A DNA stretch of 64,000 nt from Desulfovibrionaceae bacterium (GTDB taxonomy: Bacteria; Desulfobacterota; Desulfovibrionia; Desulfovibrionales; Desulfovibrionaceae), in NCBI GenBank assembly GCA_029011315.1, contig JAQXLA010000019.1, positions 114,569-178,568 on the forward strand, written 5' to 3'. The notes under the pieces were generated by a model, which saw only the letters and a program-made list of their open reading frames with translations, did no database searches and was not told the origin of the DNA. The translations under genes were made by a program, and so were the position numbers. Positions 1 through 7,723 of this stretch are shown piece by piece. How positions within the stretch are numbered: position 1 is the first letter of the stretch; the number at the start of each line of letters is the position of its first letter.

Positions 1-184
1 TGACAGAATCCTCAAGAGTCTGAGCGGAAGCTCCGGGATAGTCGCAGGTAATGGTGATAGCCGGAGGAGCAACGGGAGGATACTGCGCAACGGGCAGCGT
101 CCAGACCGAAAGCAGACCGCACAGCATGATCAGAATGGCAATGACCCAGGCAAAGATAGGCCTGTCAATGAAAAAACGCGCCAT
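1..184 (-). CDS. RND efflux pump inner-membrane subunit, AcrB/MexB-like (N-terminal part, runs off the window)
   Basis: Only the first 61 codons are inside the window. The protein starts [18 protein letters not shown] and continues with a hydrophobic first membrane segment, then a [15 protein letters not shown] stretch and a YPGAS-type turn. This is the stereotyped N-terminus of hydrophobe/amphiphile efflux (HAE1) RND pumps. These are proton-driven trimeric exporters of drugs, dyes and detergents. The start codon lies only three bases after the stop of the adaptor gene, so the two form an operon. The substrate cannot be told from this fragment, and no outer-membrane partner is visible in the window on this side. 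Confidence 0.9.
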   Translation of the reverse strand, partial: MARFFIDRPIFAWVIAILIMLCGLLSVWTLPVAQYPPVAPPAITITCDYPGASAQTLEDSV

Positions 185-187
185 GAC

Positions 188-1363
188 CTACGCTCCCTTC
201 CCTTCTCCGGTATTCTGCGGAGCGGCATTTTCTCGAACGGAAACCTTTAATCCGGGGCGGATCATTTGAAGTCCCTTCACGACAACGGATTCTCCAGCCT
301 TCAGTCCATCCTCAACAATCCATCCCTGCTCTACCATAGGCCCCATAGTCACAAAACGGGGATATACCGTATTGTCAGGAGTCAGCATATACAGAAAAGC
401 CTTGCCGTTCGGATCTCGCTGAACTGCGATATGCGGCACAAGCAGAGCTTCCTTTCTTTCACCTGCGCGGAGTATTGCACGAACGTACATGCCCGGCAGA
501 AGCCTGCGATCCGGATTGGCAAAAACCGCACGCAGAGAAATCGTTCCCGTCGCTTCATCCACACGCGTTCCCGTAAATGTAAGCCGGCCTTCAGATTCAT
601 AGGCGTCACCGTTTTCCAGCTTCAGCTGCACGGAAGCCAGGTTATCACCGGAACGACTCAGCGATCCCTCCCGAACGGCTTTTTCCAAATTAAGCAGGGA
701 AACAGAAGACTGCGTCATATCAACGTAAATCGGATCCAGCTGCGTCACCGTCGTCAGCAGATCCGCCTGATTCGCCGTCATCAAAGCTCCTGGAGTCAGC
801 ATGGATCGGCCTGTCCTCCCTGAAATCGGAGCTTTCACTTCCGTATAGTCCAGATAAATACGAGCTGTTTTTACGGCTGCTTCCGCAACGCCGATTTCAG
901 CCAGAGCCTGCTTGTATGCCGCTTCAGAATCGTCATATTCCTGACGGCTTACGGCATTTCGACTCAGCAACTTCCGATTTCTTTCATAGCGGAGCTGCAG
1001 CGGCCTTGCCTGTGCCCTGGCACGGATCAGGGAAGCCTTCGCGCTGGCCAGTTCGGCTTCACGGAGCAGAGGATCGATGCGATACAGCACATCGCCTTCC
1101 TTTACATCGGCACCTTCCTCAAAAAGACGCTTCTGCAAAATGCCGTTCACCTGAGGACGAACGTCCGCGATCTGACAGGCAGTAACCCGGCCTTCAGCCT
1201 CCACGGTCAGCGAAACATTCTGAGGCAATACCGTTATCAGGCTCACCTCGGGAATCATCGTCCGGTTTTGAGCATTCTTATCATCGCATCCTGCTGTTCC
1301 GATTGCCAGAAAAAGCAGCAATGCGGAAAAAATCATCATCCGGTTCTGTACCGAAAAACGCAT
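188..1363 (-). CDS. RND efflux periplasmic adaptor lipoprotein (AcrA/MexA family)
   Basis: This 391-residue adaptor bridges an RND pump to an outer-membrane channel. It opens with a lipoprotein signal (hydrophobic residues 9-22, then TAGC with Cys26). After about 30 residues comes the biotinyl-lipoyl half-motif (VRPQVNGILQKRLFEEGADV). A helical hairpin follows at about residues 95-165, then the second lipoyl half (APISGRTGRS) and beta-barrel/membrane-proximal domains ending in VVVKGLQMIRPGLKV. The length is normal for the family. It is first in an operon with the AcrB-like gene and is transcribed divergently from a LysR regulator. The upstream ribosome-binding site AAGGAGG supports the chosen start. 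Confidence 0.93.
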   Translation of the reverse strand: MRFSVQNRMMIFSALLLFLAIGTAGCDDKNAQNRTMIPEVSLITVLPQNVSLTVEAEGRVTACQIADVRPQVNGILQKRLFEEGADVKEGDVLYRIDPLLREAELASAKASLIRARAQARPLQLRYERNRKLLSRNAVSRQEYDDSEAAYKQALAEIGVAEAAVKTARIYLDYTEVKAPISGRTGRSMLTPGALMTANQADLLTTVTQLDPIYVDMTQSSVSLLNLEKAVREGSLSRSGDNLASVQLKLENGDAYESEGRLTFTGTRVDEATGTISLRAVFANPDRRLLPGMYVRAILRAGERKEALLVPHIAVQRDPNGKAFLYMLTPDNTVYPRFVTMGPMVEQGWIVEDGLKAGESVVVKGLQMIRPGLKVSVRENAAPQNTGEGKGA

Positions 1364-1438
1364 ATTTACCTCCTTGAAAAAACAGAATTATCCTCTTAAA
1401 ATGATTTTTTAAAAATATCTATTCATATTTTTTTATAT

Positions 1439-1461
1439 ATTCATCATTTTTTATGATGAAT
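1439..1461. promoter_or_regulatory. 9-5-9 inverted repeat in the divergent RND/LysR promoter region
   Basis: The AT-rich 112-base gap between the divergent genes contains a perfect inverted repeat, ATTCATCAT - TTTTT - ATGATGAAT, ending 14 bases before the regulator's start codon. LysR proteins commonly bind dyad sites in the divergent gap next to their own gene. This is therefore a reasonable operator for the adjacent regulator, and it could also sit in the efflux promoter. The binding protein is inferred. The dyad is seen directly. Confidence 0.5.
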
Positions 1462-1475
1462 AAAAAGTTTATGCC

Positions 1476-2377
1476 ATGAATCTCACGCATCTTCGCTCTT
1501 TTCTCGCCGCCGCGGATGAAATGCATTTCGGCAAGGCCGCAAAGCGGCTGAATATCGTTCAGCCGGCTCTTTCCGCCCATATCAAGGCTCTGGAAGAAGA
1601 GTTTGGCGGACAGCTGTTTTTCCGCATTGGAAAACAGGTCGCTCTGACCAATCCCGGACGTATTCTGCAGCATGAGGCGCAGAGAATTTTCAATGATATT
1701 CAGCTGATGAAAACTGCTGTCTCGCAAGCTATGTCCGGAAAAACCGGATTGCTGAACATCAGCTACTGCGATATCCCTGAAATGCATATGCTGATGCTCC
1801 CCCTTAATGAAATGCAGACCCGATATCCTGACCTTTATATCCGCCTATGGGAAGAAAATCTGTCGTCGATTTCAGGCGGACTCAATGACGGCCGCCTGGA
1901 TATCGCCTTTTTCACTCTGTCATCTCATTTTCAGCTGCCTCCAATTCTGGAAATTAAGAAAATCTGTACATGGGCTCTGCGTCTGGCTCTTCCCCAAAAT
2001 CATCCCCTTGCCCAAACAGAGGGACCTCTTAAAATCAGGATCTCCACAATGAAAATTTTATTGTCCAAAGCATCACCTCTGATACAGTTGATCGGGATAT
2101 ATTCCGAATCTGCGGCTTTACTCCCCATATTGTGCATCAGACCAAACAGATCGCTATCATTTGCAAACTGGTGAAACACGGCATGGGGCTGGCTTTTCTC
2201 CCAGATCTTCCCCAGATTCATGCCTCCGATTTCGGCATCGTTTTTCGGGATCTTGAAATTACTCTCCCGGATGTCATTTGCTATGCTGTCTACAAAAAAA
2301 ATCGGCTCAGTCCTGCCATGAAGAACTTCATTCAGCTTATAGAGCTTCATGATAAAGATCATGCGGAACAAAGATAA
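1476..2377 (+). pseudogene. LysR-family transcriptional regulator with a single-base frameshift
   Basis: The first frame encodes a typical LysR N-terminus: winged helix-turn-helix MNLTHLRSFLAAADEMHF, then NIVQPALSAHIKALEEEFG. It continues into the effector domain up to about position 2039. Sense coding then jumps to another frame (LHNENFIVQSITSDTV, later VKHGMGLAFLPDLP) and ends at 2377. Joined, the two parts give about 300 residues, the normal LysR length. Restoring one G in the AGGATC stretch at 2037-2042 would read K-I-R-D-L-H-N-E and heal the frame. The gene is divergent from the RND efflux operon and would be its local regulator. It is either a real inactivation, a phase-variable or polymorphic site, or a base-calling error. 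As written, the product lacks half of its ligand-binding domain and has a scrambled tail. Confidence 0.85.
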
Positions 2378-2571
2378 GCTTCGGATAGCGTATGGCCGTT
2401 TTTGCCTGCAAAAAAACAGGCTGTGAATCTTTTCAAGTTCATAAAAAAAGGCTATGATCTTCACGTTTCAAATTTTTCCGATGTATCTTGCAATATACGT
2501 CAGGAAAAGGACAAAACCTGAAGTTTGCCGTTTTAAACGGCTCCGTCCAACGCACAGGACGAAAGGAGATT

Positions 2572-3159
2572 ATGCGTATGAAGTCTCTTAAGGGAACCCG
2601 CACGGAAAAAAACATCCTTACGGCTTTTGCCGGTGAATCTCAGGCAAGAAACCGCTATGATTTCTTTGCCTCAGCGGCTAAAAATGAAGGTTATGTCCGT
2701 ATTTCTCAGATTTTTACGGAAACGGCTCTTCAGGAAAAAGAACATGCCAAGCGCCTGTTCAAATTCCTGGAAGGCGGCGAAGTTCTGATTGACGGATCTT
2801 TCCCCGCCGGACGCATCGCCGATACGAAAACGAATCTTCTGGCTTCCGCTTCGGGAGAAAACGAAGAATATTCGCACATGTATCCTGAATTTGCCGCCAT
2901 AGCCGAAGAAGAGGGATTTCCGGAAATTGCCGCAGTCATGCGGGCTATTGCCAAAGCTGAGGAATTTCATGAACTGCGTTTCCTCAAGCTGGCCAAGGAA
3001 ATCGAAGAAAACACGGTCTTTACCCGCCCTGTCAAAGTGTACTGGCGCTGCCTGAACTGCGGTTGCATTGTTGAAGGCCCTGAAGCACCCGATCTGTGTC
3101 CGGCCTGCGCCCATAAGCAATCCTTCTTTGAAGTCGTCGATCCTGATCTGTGGAAGTAA
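2572..3159 (+). CDS. rbr: Rubrerythrin
   Basis: This 195-residue non-heme diiron peroxidase reduces hydrogen peroxide in the cytoplasm of anaerobes. The ferritin-like four-helix domain carries the expected ligands: Glu22 in GESQARNRY, E55-x-x-H58 in QEKEHAKRL, and the second pair in the helices around EEYSHMYPEF and KAEEFHELRFL. The C-terminus is a rubredoxin-type Fe(Cys)4 site formed by CLNC (Cys160 and Cys163) and CPAC. The ATG at 2572 is chosen because AAAGGAG lies six bases upstream and gives the usual family length. A longer reading from 2488 would add an unrelated 28-residue extension. The gene is monocistronic, followed by a strong terminator. Confidence 0.96.
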   Translation: MRMKSLKGTRTEKNILTAFAGESQARNRYDFFASAAKNEGYVRISQIFTETALQEKEHAKRLFKFLEGGEVLIDGSFPAGRIADTKTNLLASASGENEEYSHMYPEFAAIAEEEGFPEIAAVMRAIAKAEEFHELRFLKLAKEIEENTVFTRPVKVYWRCLNCGCIVEGPEAPDLCPACAHKQSFFEVVDPDLWK

Positions 3160-3308
3160 CGTCCGTTCCATACTCAGTCATGGATTCTCCAAAATCTGCC
3201 TGAATCAGATTCACCAGCCATGGCAGAGTCTGCAGCCGGATCGGAGAATCGATCGAAACGGGATATCCTCGCAGTATGATTCCGCAGATCTGAACGGTTG
3301 TTATTGCT

Positions 3309-3336
3309 GCCTCCGGTGAAAACCGGAGGCTTTTTT
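3309..3336 (+). terminator. Rho-independent terminator after rubrerythrin
   Basis: A perfect nine-base-pair GC-rich stem (GCCTCCGGT / ACCGGAGGC) with a GAAA loop is followed at once by six T. It closes the rubrerythrin transcript and separates it from the next operon. Confidence 0.92.
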
Positions 3337-3378
3337 ATCTGTAAAGAAGATACAGCAGACAAAATTCTTTCCCAGCCA

Positions 3379-3420
3379 TTGACAAAACTTCAATTTATAA
3401 TTATGCTCATTTGAGCGTAA
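3379..3420 (+). promoter_or_regulatory. Sigma-70-type promoter with overlapping palindromic operator
   Basis: TTGACA at 3379-3384 and TATGCT at 3402-3407 are separated by 17 bases, an ideal housekeeping promoter. The -10 element lies inside the near-perfect palindrome TTATGCTCA-TT-TGAGCGTAA (3401-3420, one mismatch), placed 13 bases before the start of the DUF134 gene. A repressor bound here would block RNA polymerase. The HTH-containing DUF134 protein encoded next is the obvious candidate, which would make the operon autoregulated. The regulator assignment is inference. Confidence 0.7.
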
Positions 3421-3432
3421 CAAGGATACGCT

Positions 3433-3726
3433 ATGCCGAGACCGAAACAATGCCGATGCGTGACAGGATCCCCTGCGGCAGACTATTTCAAGCCCCGGGG
3501 GATTCCTTTGACAGATCTCGAAGAATGCCATCTGAGCCTTGAAGAATTTGAAGTCCTGAGGCTGGCGGATCTCGAAGGAAAAACTGCGCTGGAGGCTTCG
3601 GCTCTCATGAAAATTTCCCGCTATACCTTCGGCAGGATTCTGGCCGGAGCAAGACGTAAAGTCGCTGACGCCATCGTGAACGGAAAAGCTCTGGCCGTGG
3701 AAAAAAAGGAAGGGGAACAGTCGTGA
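3433..3726 (+). CDS. DUF134-family helix-turn-helix DNA-binding protein
   Basis: This 97-residue protein starts MPRPKQCRCV and contains the DUF134 core: CHLSLEEFEVLRLADLEG, then LEASALMKISRYTFGRIL, a sigma-70 region 4-like HTH at about residues 45-75. Members are small regulators found mainly in anaerobes, often next to iron-sulfur MinD ATPases and NifX-family proteins, as here. The gene heads an operon and overlaps the next gene by four bases (ATCGTGATT region). It sits behind a promoter with an overlapping palindrome, which suggests autoregulation. The metal or cofactor it might sense is unknown. Confidence 0.85.
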   Translation: MPRPKQCRCVTGSPAADYFKPRGIPLTDLEECHLSLEEFEVLRLADLEGKTALEASALMKISRYTFGRILAGARRKVADAIVNGKALAVEKKEGEQS

Positions 3727-4583
3727 TTATTGCCATTTCCGGAAGGTTGGACGCTTCAGGAGCTCCAAATATAGCGGCCTCGCTCAGCGCGGTTATGTCG
3801 AATGCCGCCATTGAGGATGCTTCTGCCGGATCTCCCTTTCTGCAATCCTTCCAGAAGCCTTCCATACATACTGCCCGAAGCATTTCCATTGAAATCCCAA
3901 AGCAGGATAGAGATCGCTGCACCAACTGCGGCAACTGCAGGCGAATGTGCGAACATGACATGATCATTCGGGATGAACAGGGCTTCTGTATTCAGACCGA
4001 TCGCTGCAGAGGATGCGGAGGCTGCCTCAGCGTCTGCCGCGCACGCGCCATTACGCGAGGAACCCGCACAATTGGTGAAGTTCTGATTGGCGAAGCTGAC
4101 GGTATACCCTTTGTTTCTGGATCACTGCGAGACGGCGAGGAAGCTGTTTTACCTCTCATTCGAGCCATTGATCTTGCAGCGCAGAAAACAGCTCAGGATC
4201 GCACCCGCATCATCCTCTGTCCCGAGGGATTCGGCAGAGATTCTCTGATTGCGGCAAAAGATGCCGATTCTGTGCTTGTCGTCGTCGACGCTGAGGCCGA
4301 CGTGCAAACATCTCTCCAATATGCTGCCGCGCATTTCGGCAATGCGGCGGTTCGTCCGCTTCGTGTTCTGATCCGCACAGGATCCTTTGATACGGCATCG
4401 GCTGATGCGGCATGCGCTCTGTGCCGATCACGCGGTTTTTCAGTACTCGGAACACTCCGCCCGACACCGGAAGATCTCTGTTCCGCAGCTTCAGGAAAAC
4501 GCTTTTCCGATATGTCTCAAGATTGGACAGATTTTTTCATCACTCTTTCGGAAATGCTGCTCAAGGAGCCGAATCATGCGTGA
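3723..4583 (+). CDS. MinD/Mrp-superfamily protein with inserted 2x[4Fe-4S] ferredoxin domain, degenerate Walker A
   Basis: This 286-residue protein follows the architecture of archaeal and Desulfovibrio MinD-type ATPases with a ferredoxin insert. The ferredoxin runs from about residue 64 to 110, with CTNCGNCRRMC and CRGCGGCLSVC each supplying cluster cysteines. The C-terminal half keeps the fold (ILCPEGFGRDSLIAAKDADSVLVVVDAEA). The normal deviant Walker A (GGKGGTGKT-like) is replaced by SGRLDASGAPNIAASLS, which has neither the lysines nor the GKT. Nucleotide hydrolysis is therefore doubtful. It pairs with the intact paralogue that starts within its last eight bases, so a heterodimer with one active site is plausible. 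Such pairs belong to the orp (orange protein) operons of Desulfovibrio. Confidence 0.82.
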   Translation: MIIAISGRLDASGAPNIAASLSAVMSNAAIEDASAGSPFLQSFQKPSIHTARSISIEIPKQDRDRCTNCGNCRRMCEHDMIIRDEQGFCIQTDRCRGCGGCLSVCRARAITRGTRTIGEVLIGEADGIPFVSGSLRDGEEAVLPLIRAIDLAAQKTAQDRTRIILCPEGFGRDSLIAAKDADSVLVVVDAEADVQTSLQYAAAHFGNAAVRPLRVLIRTGSFDTASADAACALCRSRGFSVLGTLRPTPEDLCSAASGKRFSDMSQDWTDFFITLSEMLLKEPNHA

Positions 4584-5451
4584 AATCATTGTTCTTGGAG
4601 GCAGCGGATCCGGCAAGACCTCATTAAGCCTCTGCATGGCGCATCTTGCATCAGATCCGGTTCTCTGCGATCTCAATCCTGAAATACCGGACTTGTCCAG
4701 ATCACTCAGTCCCGCGATTCTGGAATCAGAGCCGGTTCTGTCCGGAGGCACAGCCAGCATCATTACCGATCAATGTATCCATTGCCTTTCCTGTGTTCGG
4801 CTTTGCAGGCAGGGTGCCGTCATTCCGCAGGGACCTCAGATTGATCCGGATCGCTGCGAAGGATGCGGCGTCTGCGCCAATCTCTGTCCGGCCATGGCCA
4901 TTGAACTCACTGTGCAGGAAATCGGAAAATGCTGTCTGTCCCGAACACGATTCGGATCCCTGGCACACGCGGAACTTGTCCCCGGCTCAATCTGTCCGGA
5001 TAATCTCGTTTCTGTTCTGAAAGGCAAAGGGCGTGCGTGCGCCACGTCATCAGACGCAGCCTTTCTTATCGGAGACGGATCTTCAAAAAATGGTTCCGCT
5101 GCCGTATCCGCCATATCCGGCGCGCATCTCGCCGTTCTGGTTATCAGCCCCTCTTCTGCAGCACTTCAGGATTTTGAACGTCTGACCCGCCTGTGCAGTC
5201 ATTTCCGCATTTCATCCGCCCTGGTCATCAGCCAATGGGATCTTCAGCCTGACATCACAGCCCGTCTTGAAAAGCTCGCGGCAGAAAAAAAATGCCTGTA
5301 TGCAGGACGCCTTCCCTTTTCTCCGATTTTCACCAAAGCGACGCAGGAAGGCAAAGCCGTTACAGAATTTGCCGTCCCTGAGGCCGAAGATGTCCAAAAT
5401 ACCGTATGCAAACTGCTTGCAGCTGCGCAGGAACAGTGTCCGCATCACTGA
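4576..5451 (+). CDS. MinD/Mrp-superfamily ATPase with inserted 2x[4Fe-4S] ferredoxin domain
   Basis: This is the 291-residue paralogue of the preceding protein, starting MREIIVLGGSGSGKTSLSL with an intact P-loop. The ferredoxin insert lies at about residues 66-110 (CIHCLSCVRLC, then CEGCGVCANLC). The C-terminal part has the family's LVISQWDL segment, matching the N-K-x-D-type motif region. The ATG at 4576 has AAGGAG eight bases upstream and overlaps the previous gene by eight bases, so translation is coupled. Such proteins are thought to help insert or shuttle metal clusters. Here the likely client is the NifX/orange-type protein encoded next. The client assignment is inference from context. 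Confidence 0.85.
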   Translation: MREIIVLGGSGSGKTSLSLCMAHLASDPVLCDLNPEIPDLSRSLSPAILESEPVLSGGTASIITDQCIHCLSCVRLCRQGAVIPQGPQIDPDRCEGCGVCANLCPAMAIELTVQEIGKCCLSRTRFGSLAHAELVPGSICPDNLVSVLKGKGRACATSSDAAFLIGDGSSKNGSAAVSAISGAHLAVLVISPSSAALQDFERLTRLCSHFRISSALVISQWDLQPDITARLEKLAAEKKCLYAGRLPFSPIFTKATQEGKAVTEFAVPEAEDVQNTVCKLLAAAQEQCPHH

Positions 5452-5501
5452 CAGTCTGTTTTTTGTTCAACAATGTCACTTCAAAATAAGGAGTCTTATC
5501 C

Positions 5502-5879
5502 ATGGATCAGTACATCATTGCTGTGCCCTCAGCCAATCCCGGAGGACTTGAAGCCGCTATGGGCATGCATTTCGGCCATTGCGAGCTTTTCACTCTGATA
5601 ACGATTCAGGACGGGGCTGTTTCCAGCGTAGAAACGATGCCGAACGTCCCCCACGCTCATGGCGGCTGCATTGCCCCTGTCCAGGTTCTTGCTGAACGCG
5701 GCGTTTCCAAGCTGCTGGCCGGCGGAATGGGATTTCGTCCGCTCATGGGACTGATGCAGTCCGGCATTGAGGTGTTCCATACCGGATCCTGCGCCACTGT
5801 CGGAGATGCCGTCACGGCTTTTCTGAAGGGTGAACTTCCGGCATTCTCTACGGACTTTACCTGCCGCGGCGGGCATTAG
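5502..5879 (+). CDS. Dinitrogenase iron-molybdenum cofactor-binding family protein (NifX/NafY/orange-protein type)
   Basis: This 125-residue single-domain protein has the NifB/NifX-fold signatures MGMHFGHCELFTLI near the start, HAHGGC in the middle and LLAGGMGFRPLMGL towards the end. It finishes with a glycine-rich CRGGH tail. Family members bind Fe-Mo or Mo-Cu clusters non-covalently. The orange protein of Desulfovibrio, which binds a Mo-S-Cu cluster, belongs here and is encoded with two ferredoxin-MinD ATPases in the same way. No nif genes are nearby, so a nitrogenase role is unlikely. An AAGGAG site precedes the ATG by nine bases, and the 50-base gap from the ATPase gene fits one operon. 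Confidence 0.85.
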   Translation: MDQYIIAVPSANPGGLEAAMGMHFGHCELFTLITIQDGAVSSVETMPNVPHAHGGCIAPVQVLAERGVSKLLAGGMGFRPLMGLMQSGIEVFHTGSCATVGDAVTAFLKGELPAFSTDFTCRGGH

Positions 5880-5915
5880 TCCGCTTTTTCTCAAGAAGTT
5901 CAAGGAAGGTACGCC

Positions 5916-6311
5916 ATGCAGTTCGCATGCATAACCCGTCGTTCAGAAGACTGGCAGGATTTCCGTAGCGCATTGGAAGCCTCAGGACATACGGTTTCCG
6001 GATTTGCCGATGCCAGCGAACTTGCGGCAGGCATCCGCAACGGATTCAACCCTGCAGCCGCAGCTTTCGACAGCAGAGACTATCCGGATACGGAAACTCT
6101 GAGAGCAGGTGTCATAAAAATTCTGGAAGTAAATGCCTTCATTCACACGGCTGTGTCATCGCCGCTCAGTAAAAAGGACTTCCATGAAGCCCTGGAAGGG
6201 CTGGGCATTCTGGCTCAGATCGGAGATATGCCGACCGCTTCCGATGCGGAGCTTGTCCTGAAACGCCTGGCCAAAATCGAAGCAGCTTCACTGAAGGCGA
6301 AAAACCGTTAA
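5916..6311 (+). CDS. Conserved small protein of the orange-protein-like cluster, function unknown
   Basis: This 131-residue protein is not recognised as a named family. The first half looks like an alpha/beta receiver-type fold (MQFACITRRSEDW, FNPAAAAFDSRDYPD, VNAFIHTAVSSPLSK) without convincing phospho-acceptor chemistry. The C-terminus is helical (DAELVLKRLAKIEAASLKAK). It is 36 bases after the NifX-family gene, in the same direction, with an AAGGTACGCC leader, so it is probably the last gene of the cluster. Its last codons lie inside copy A of the direct repeat. A decayed copy of the same 3' end is found about 2.7 kb downstream, overlapping tonB antisense. Confidence 0.7.
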   Translation: MQFACITRRSEDWQDFRSALEASGHTVSGFADASELAAGIRNGFNPAAAAFDSRDYPDTETLRAGVIKILEVNAFIHTAVSSPLSKKDFHEALEGLGILAQIGDMPTASDAELVLKRLAKIEAASLKAKNR

Positions 6312-6459
6312 CTGAATTTTCAGGGAACCGGATTTTCCCAACATCTTGCACGGGAAAAACGCGATGCGGCAACGCTCTGCAGATCCCGACATATTGGAAA
6401 ACTACTGATTCTTTCCGTTCAGGCTGCCCTGCGCATCGCAGGCGCAGCCTGAGCACAGG
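6255..6459 (+). repeat. Direct repeat copy A (left boundary of CARF/Cas12 island)
   Basis: This stretch aligns with 8928-9141 in the same orientation at roughly 70% by eye. The strongest block is ATCGAAGC-GCTTCACTG followed by AAGGCGAAAA. Further matches are AACCGGA, CACGGG, GAAAA-CGCGA-GCGGCAAC and, at the right end, GCGCAG-CTGAGCAC. Copy A holds the intact 3' end of the 5916 gene followed by a decayed antisense tonB 3' end. Copy B holds the reverse. The repeats bracket the accessory genes at 6548-8846. Confidence 0.75.
6296..6459 (-). pseudogene. Decayed 3' fragment of tonB
   Basis: Read on the minus strand, this segment encodes VLRLRLRCAGQ, matching VVLRLRLDARG of the intact TonB at 8955-9710. 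Shorter, frame-disrupted matches to the C-terminal VAASRFRPCR stretch follow. It has no start and no long open frame, so it is a relic created with the direct repeat. It fills most of the gap between the 5916 gene and the Card1-like gene. Nothing else recognisable was seen in that gap. Confidence 0.65.
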
Positions 6460-6547
6460 CATAATCCGTCATATCTCAATCTCCGGCATTACGCCACGGC
6501 CGATGCAATGTTTCGCAAGTACCGGGTCAAACCGTTAAGGAATTCCC

Positions 6548-7723
6548 ATGGCTTCGATTTTGACTTCTGCTGAACAGGTCTGCTTCATATCCGCCCAGCC
6601 TATGCCGAACTATATCGGTGCGGTGAAGGCAGCCAGAATACGAAAGGCTCACTTTGTCGTTACCTCAGCCATGAAGGAAAAGGCAAAGCAACTTGAGTGT
6701 ATCTTTAAAAAACACGGAATTGCTGTTGAGATGCACGATCTTGCTGACACAACGCCACGGCACATCTTCGATCTTCTTGAAGGAATCCAATTCCAGTCCA
6801 ATCCCGATGTCAACGTCACCGGCGGCAATAAGATTATGTCACTTACGGCCACGGAATGGGCGAACATGAATGAATATCTTCCTTTTTATGTGGACACGGA
6901 AAAATCTCGGCTGCTGATCATTCGGAACCAATTTGAAACGATTCCTCTATCTTCAATTAAAATTCCCGTCAGGGAGCTTATTGAGGTGCACGGCTACTAC
7001 TTTGCAAAAACAGACGCCCCTCAATCTGCTTCGATTCCGAAGCGCGAGATTCTGATGGAGCTGACAGAATACGCGGTCGGACATCCTGACCAGCTCAAAG
7101 AGGTTAACAGGGACATCAGCGAAGCTGCCCGGATAAATAGCCTTTCATGTGAAATTTCAAATCCTTCCGAAGCCGATCTTTTTTCCATTTTTAAAAAGGC
7201 AGGCAAGGCAGACATGACCTCCTCTGGACGCGTCATTTTTTCTGATGACCTCTCTCGAGAGTGGTGCAGGGGCAAATGGCTTGAGGACTATGTCCATGCC
7301 GTACTTTATAAAATGCAGATGGACAACAAGATCGATGACTGGAGCAAATCCTTTTCAATATACTCAAGCAAAGAGGATGCCAGTAAAGCTTCTCAGCCCT
7401 ACTACAAGATGGAAGGCTTCAACAATGAATTTGATGCAGCTTTCACTCGAGCAGGTCAACTTGCTGTCATCGAATGCAAAACCATCAGCATTCCCAAGTT
7501 TGGCAAAGTGTCAAAAGATGCCGAAAACAAAGTATCGGATATTGCCTACAAATTGGACTCCCTCACGAAGAAAGCAGGCGGCACATTTGCTAAAGGGGTT
7601 CTTGTATCCGTCAACGATGTCCCTCAACAAGACCAAAAAAGGCTCAAAGATGCTGGTCACAGACTCATCACCGGCAGGAAAATACTGAACCTTAGCGACG
7701 AACTGACAGGCTTATTTCAATGA
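6548..7723 (+). CDS. CARF-domain nuclease, Card1/Can2-like (DUF1887), type III CRISPR ancillary effector
   Basis: The 391 residues form an N-terminal CARF domain (residues 1 to about 150) with the ligand-loop signature NVTGGNKIMSL near residue 90. A linker/winged-helix region follows, and then a C-terminal restriction-endonuclease-like domain. In that last domain FNNEFDAAF followed by LAVIECK gives the PD-(D/E)xK set Asp296, Glu309 and Lys311. Card1/Can2 enzymes are activated by cyclic oligoadenylate made by the Cas10 subunit of type III CRISPR complexes, and cut DNA and/or RNA. No cas10 or other type III gene is in this window, so the signal must come from elsewhere or the gene is an orphan. 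It is translationally coupled (ATGA) to the next CARF gene. Confidence 0.82.
   Translation: MASILTSAEQVCFISAQPMPNYIGAVKAARIRKAHFVVTSAMKEKAKQLECIFKKHGIAVEMHDLADTTPRHIFDLLEGIQFQSNPDVNVTGGNKIMSLTATEWANMNEYLPFYVDTEKSRLLIIRNQFETIPLSSIKIPVRELIEVHGYYFAKTDAPQSASIPKREILMELTEYAVGHPDQLKEVNRDISEAARINSLSCEISNPSEADLFSIFKKAGKADMTSSGRVIFSDDLSREWCRGKWLEDYVHAVLYKMQMDNKIDDWSKSFSIYSSKEDASKASQPYYKMEGFNNEFDAAFTRAGQLAVIECKTISIPKFGKVSKDAENKVSDIAYKLDSLTKKAGGTFAKGVLVSVNDVPQQDQKRLKDAGHRLITGRKILNLSDELTGLFQ

Noticed and set aside
5502-5879. Nitrogen-fixation gene nifX
   Set aside because: No other nif genes are present. The ferredoxin-MinD pair and DUF134 context point to the orange-protein type of locus.
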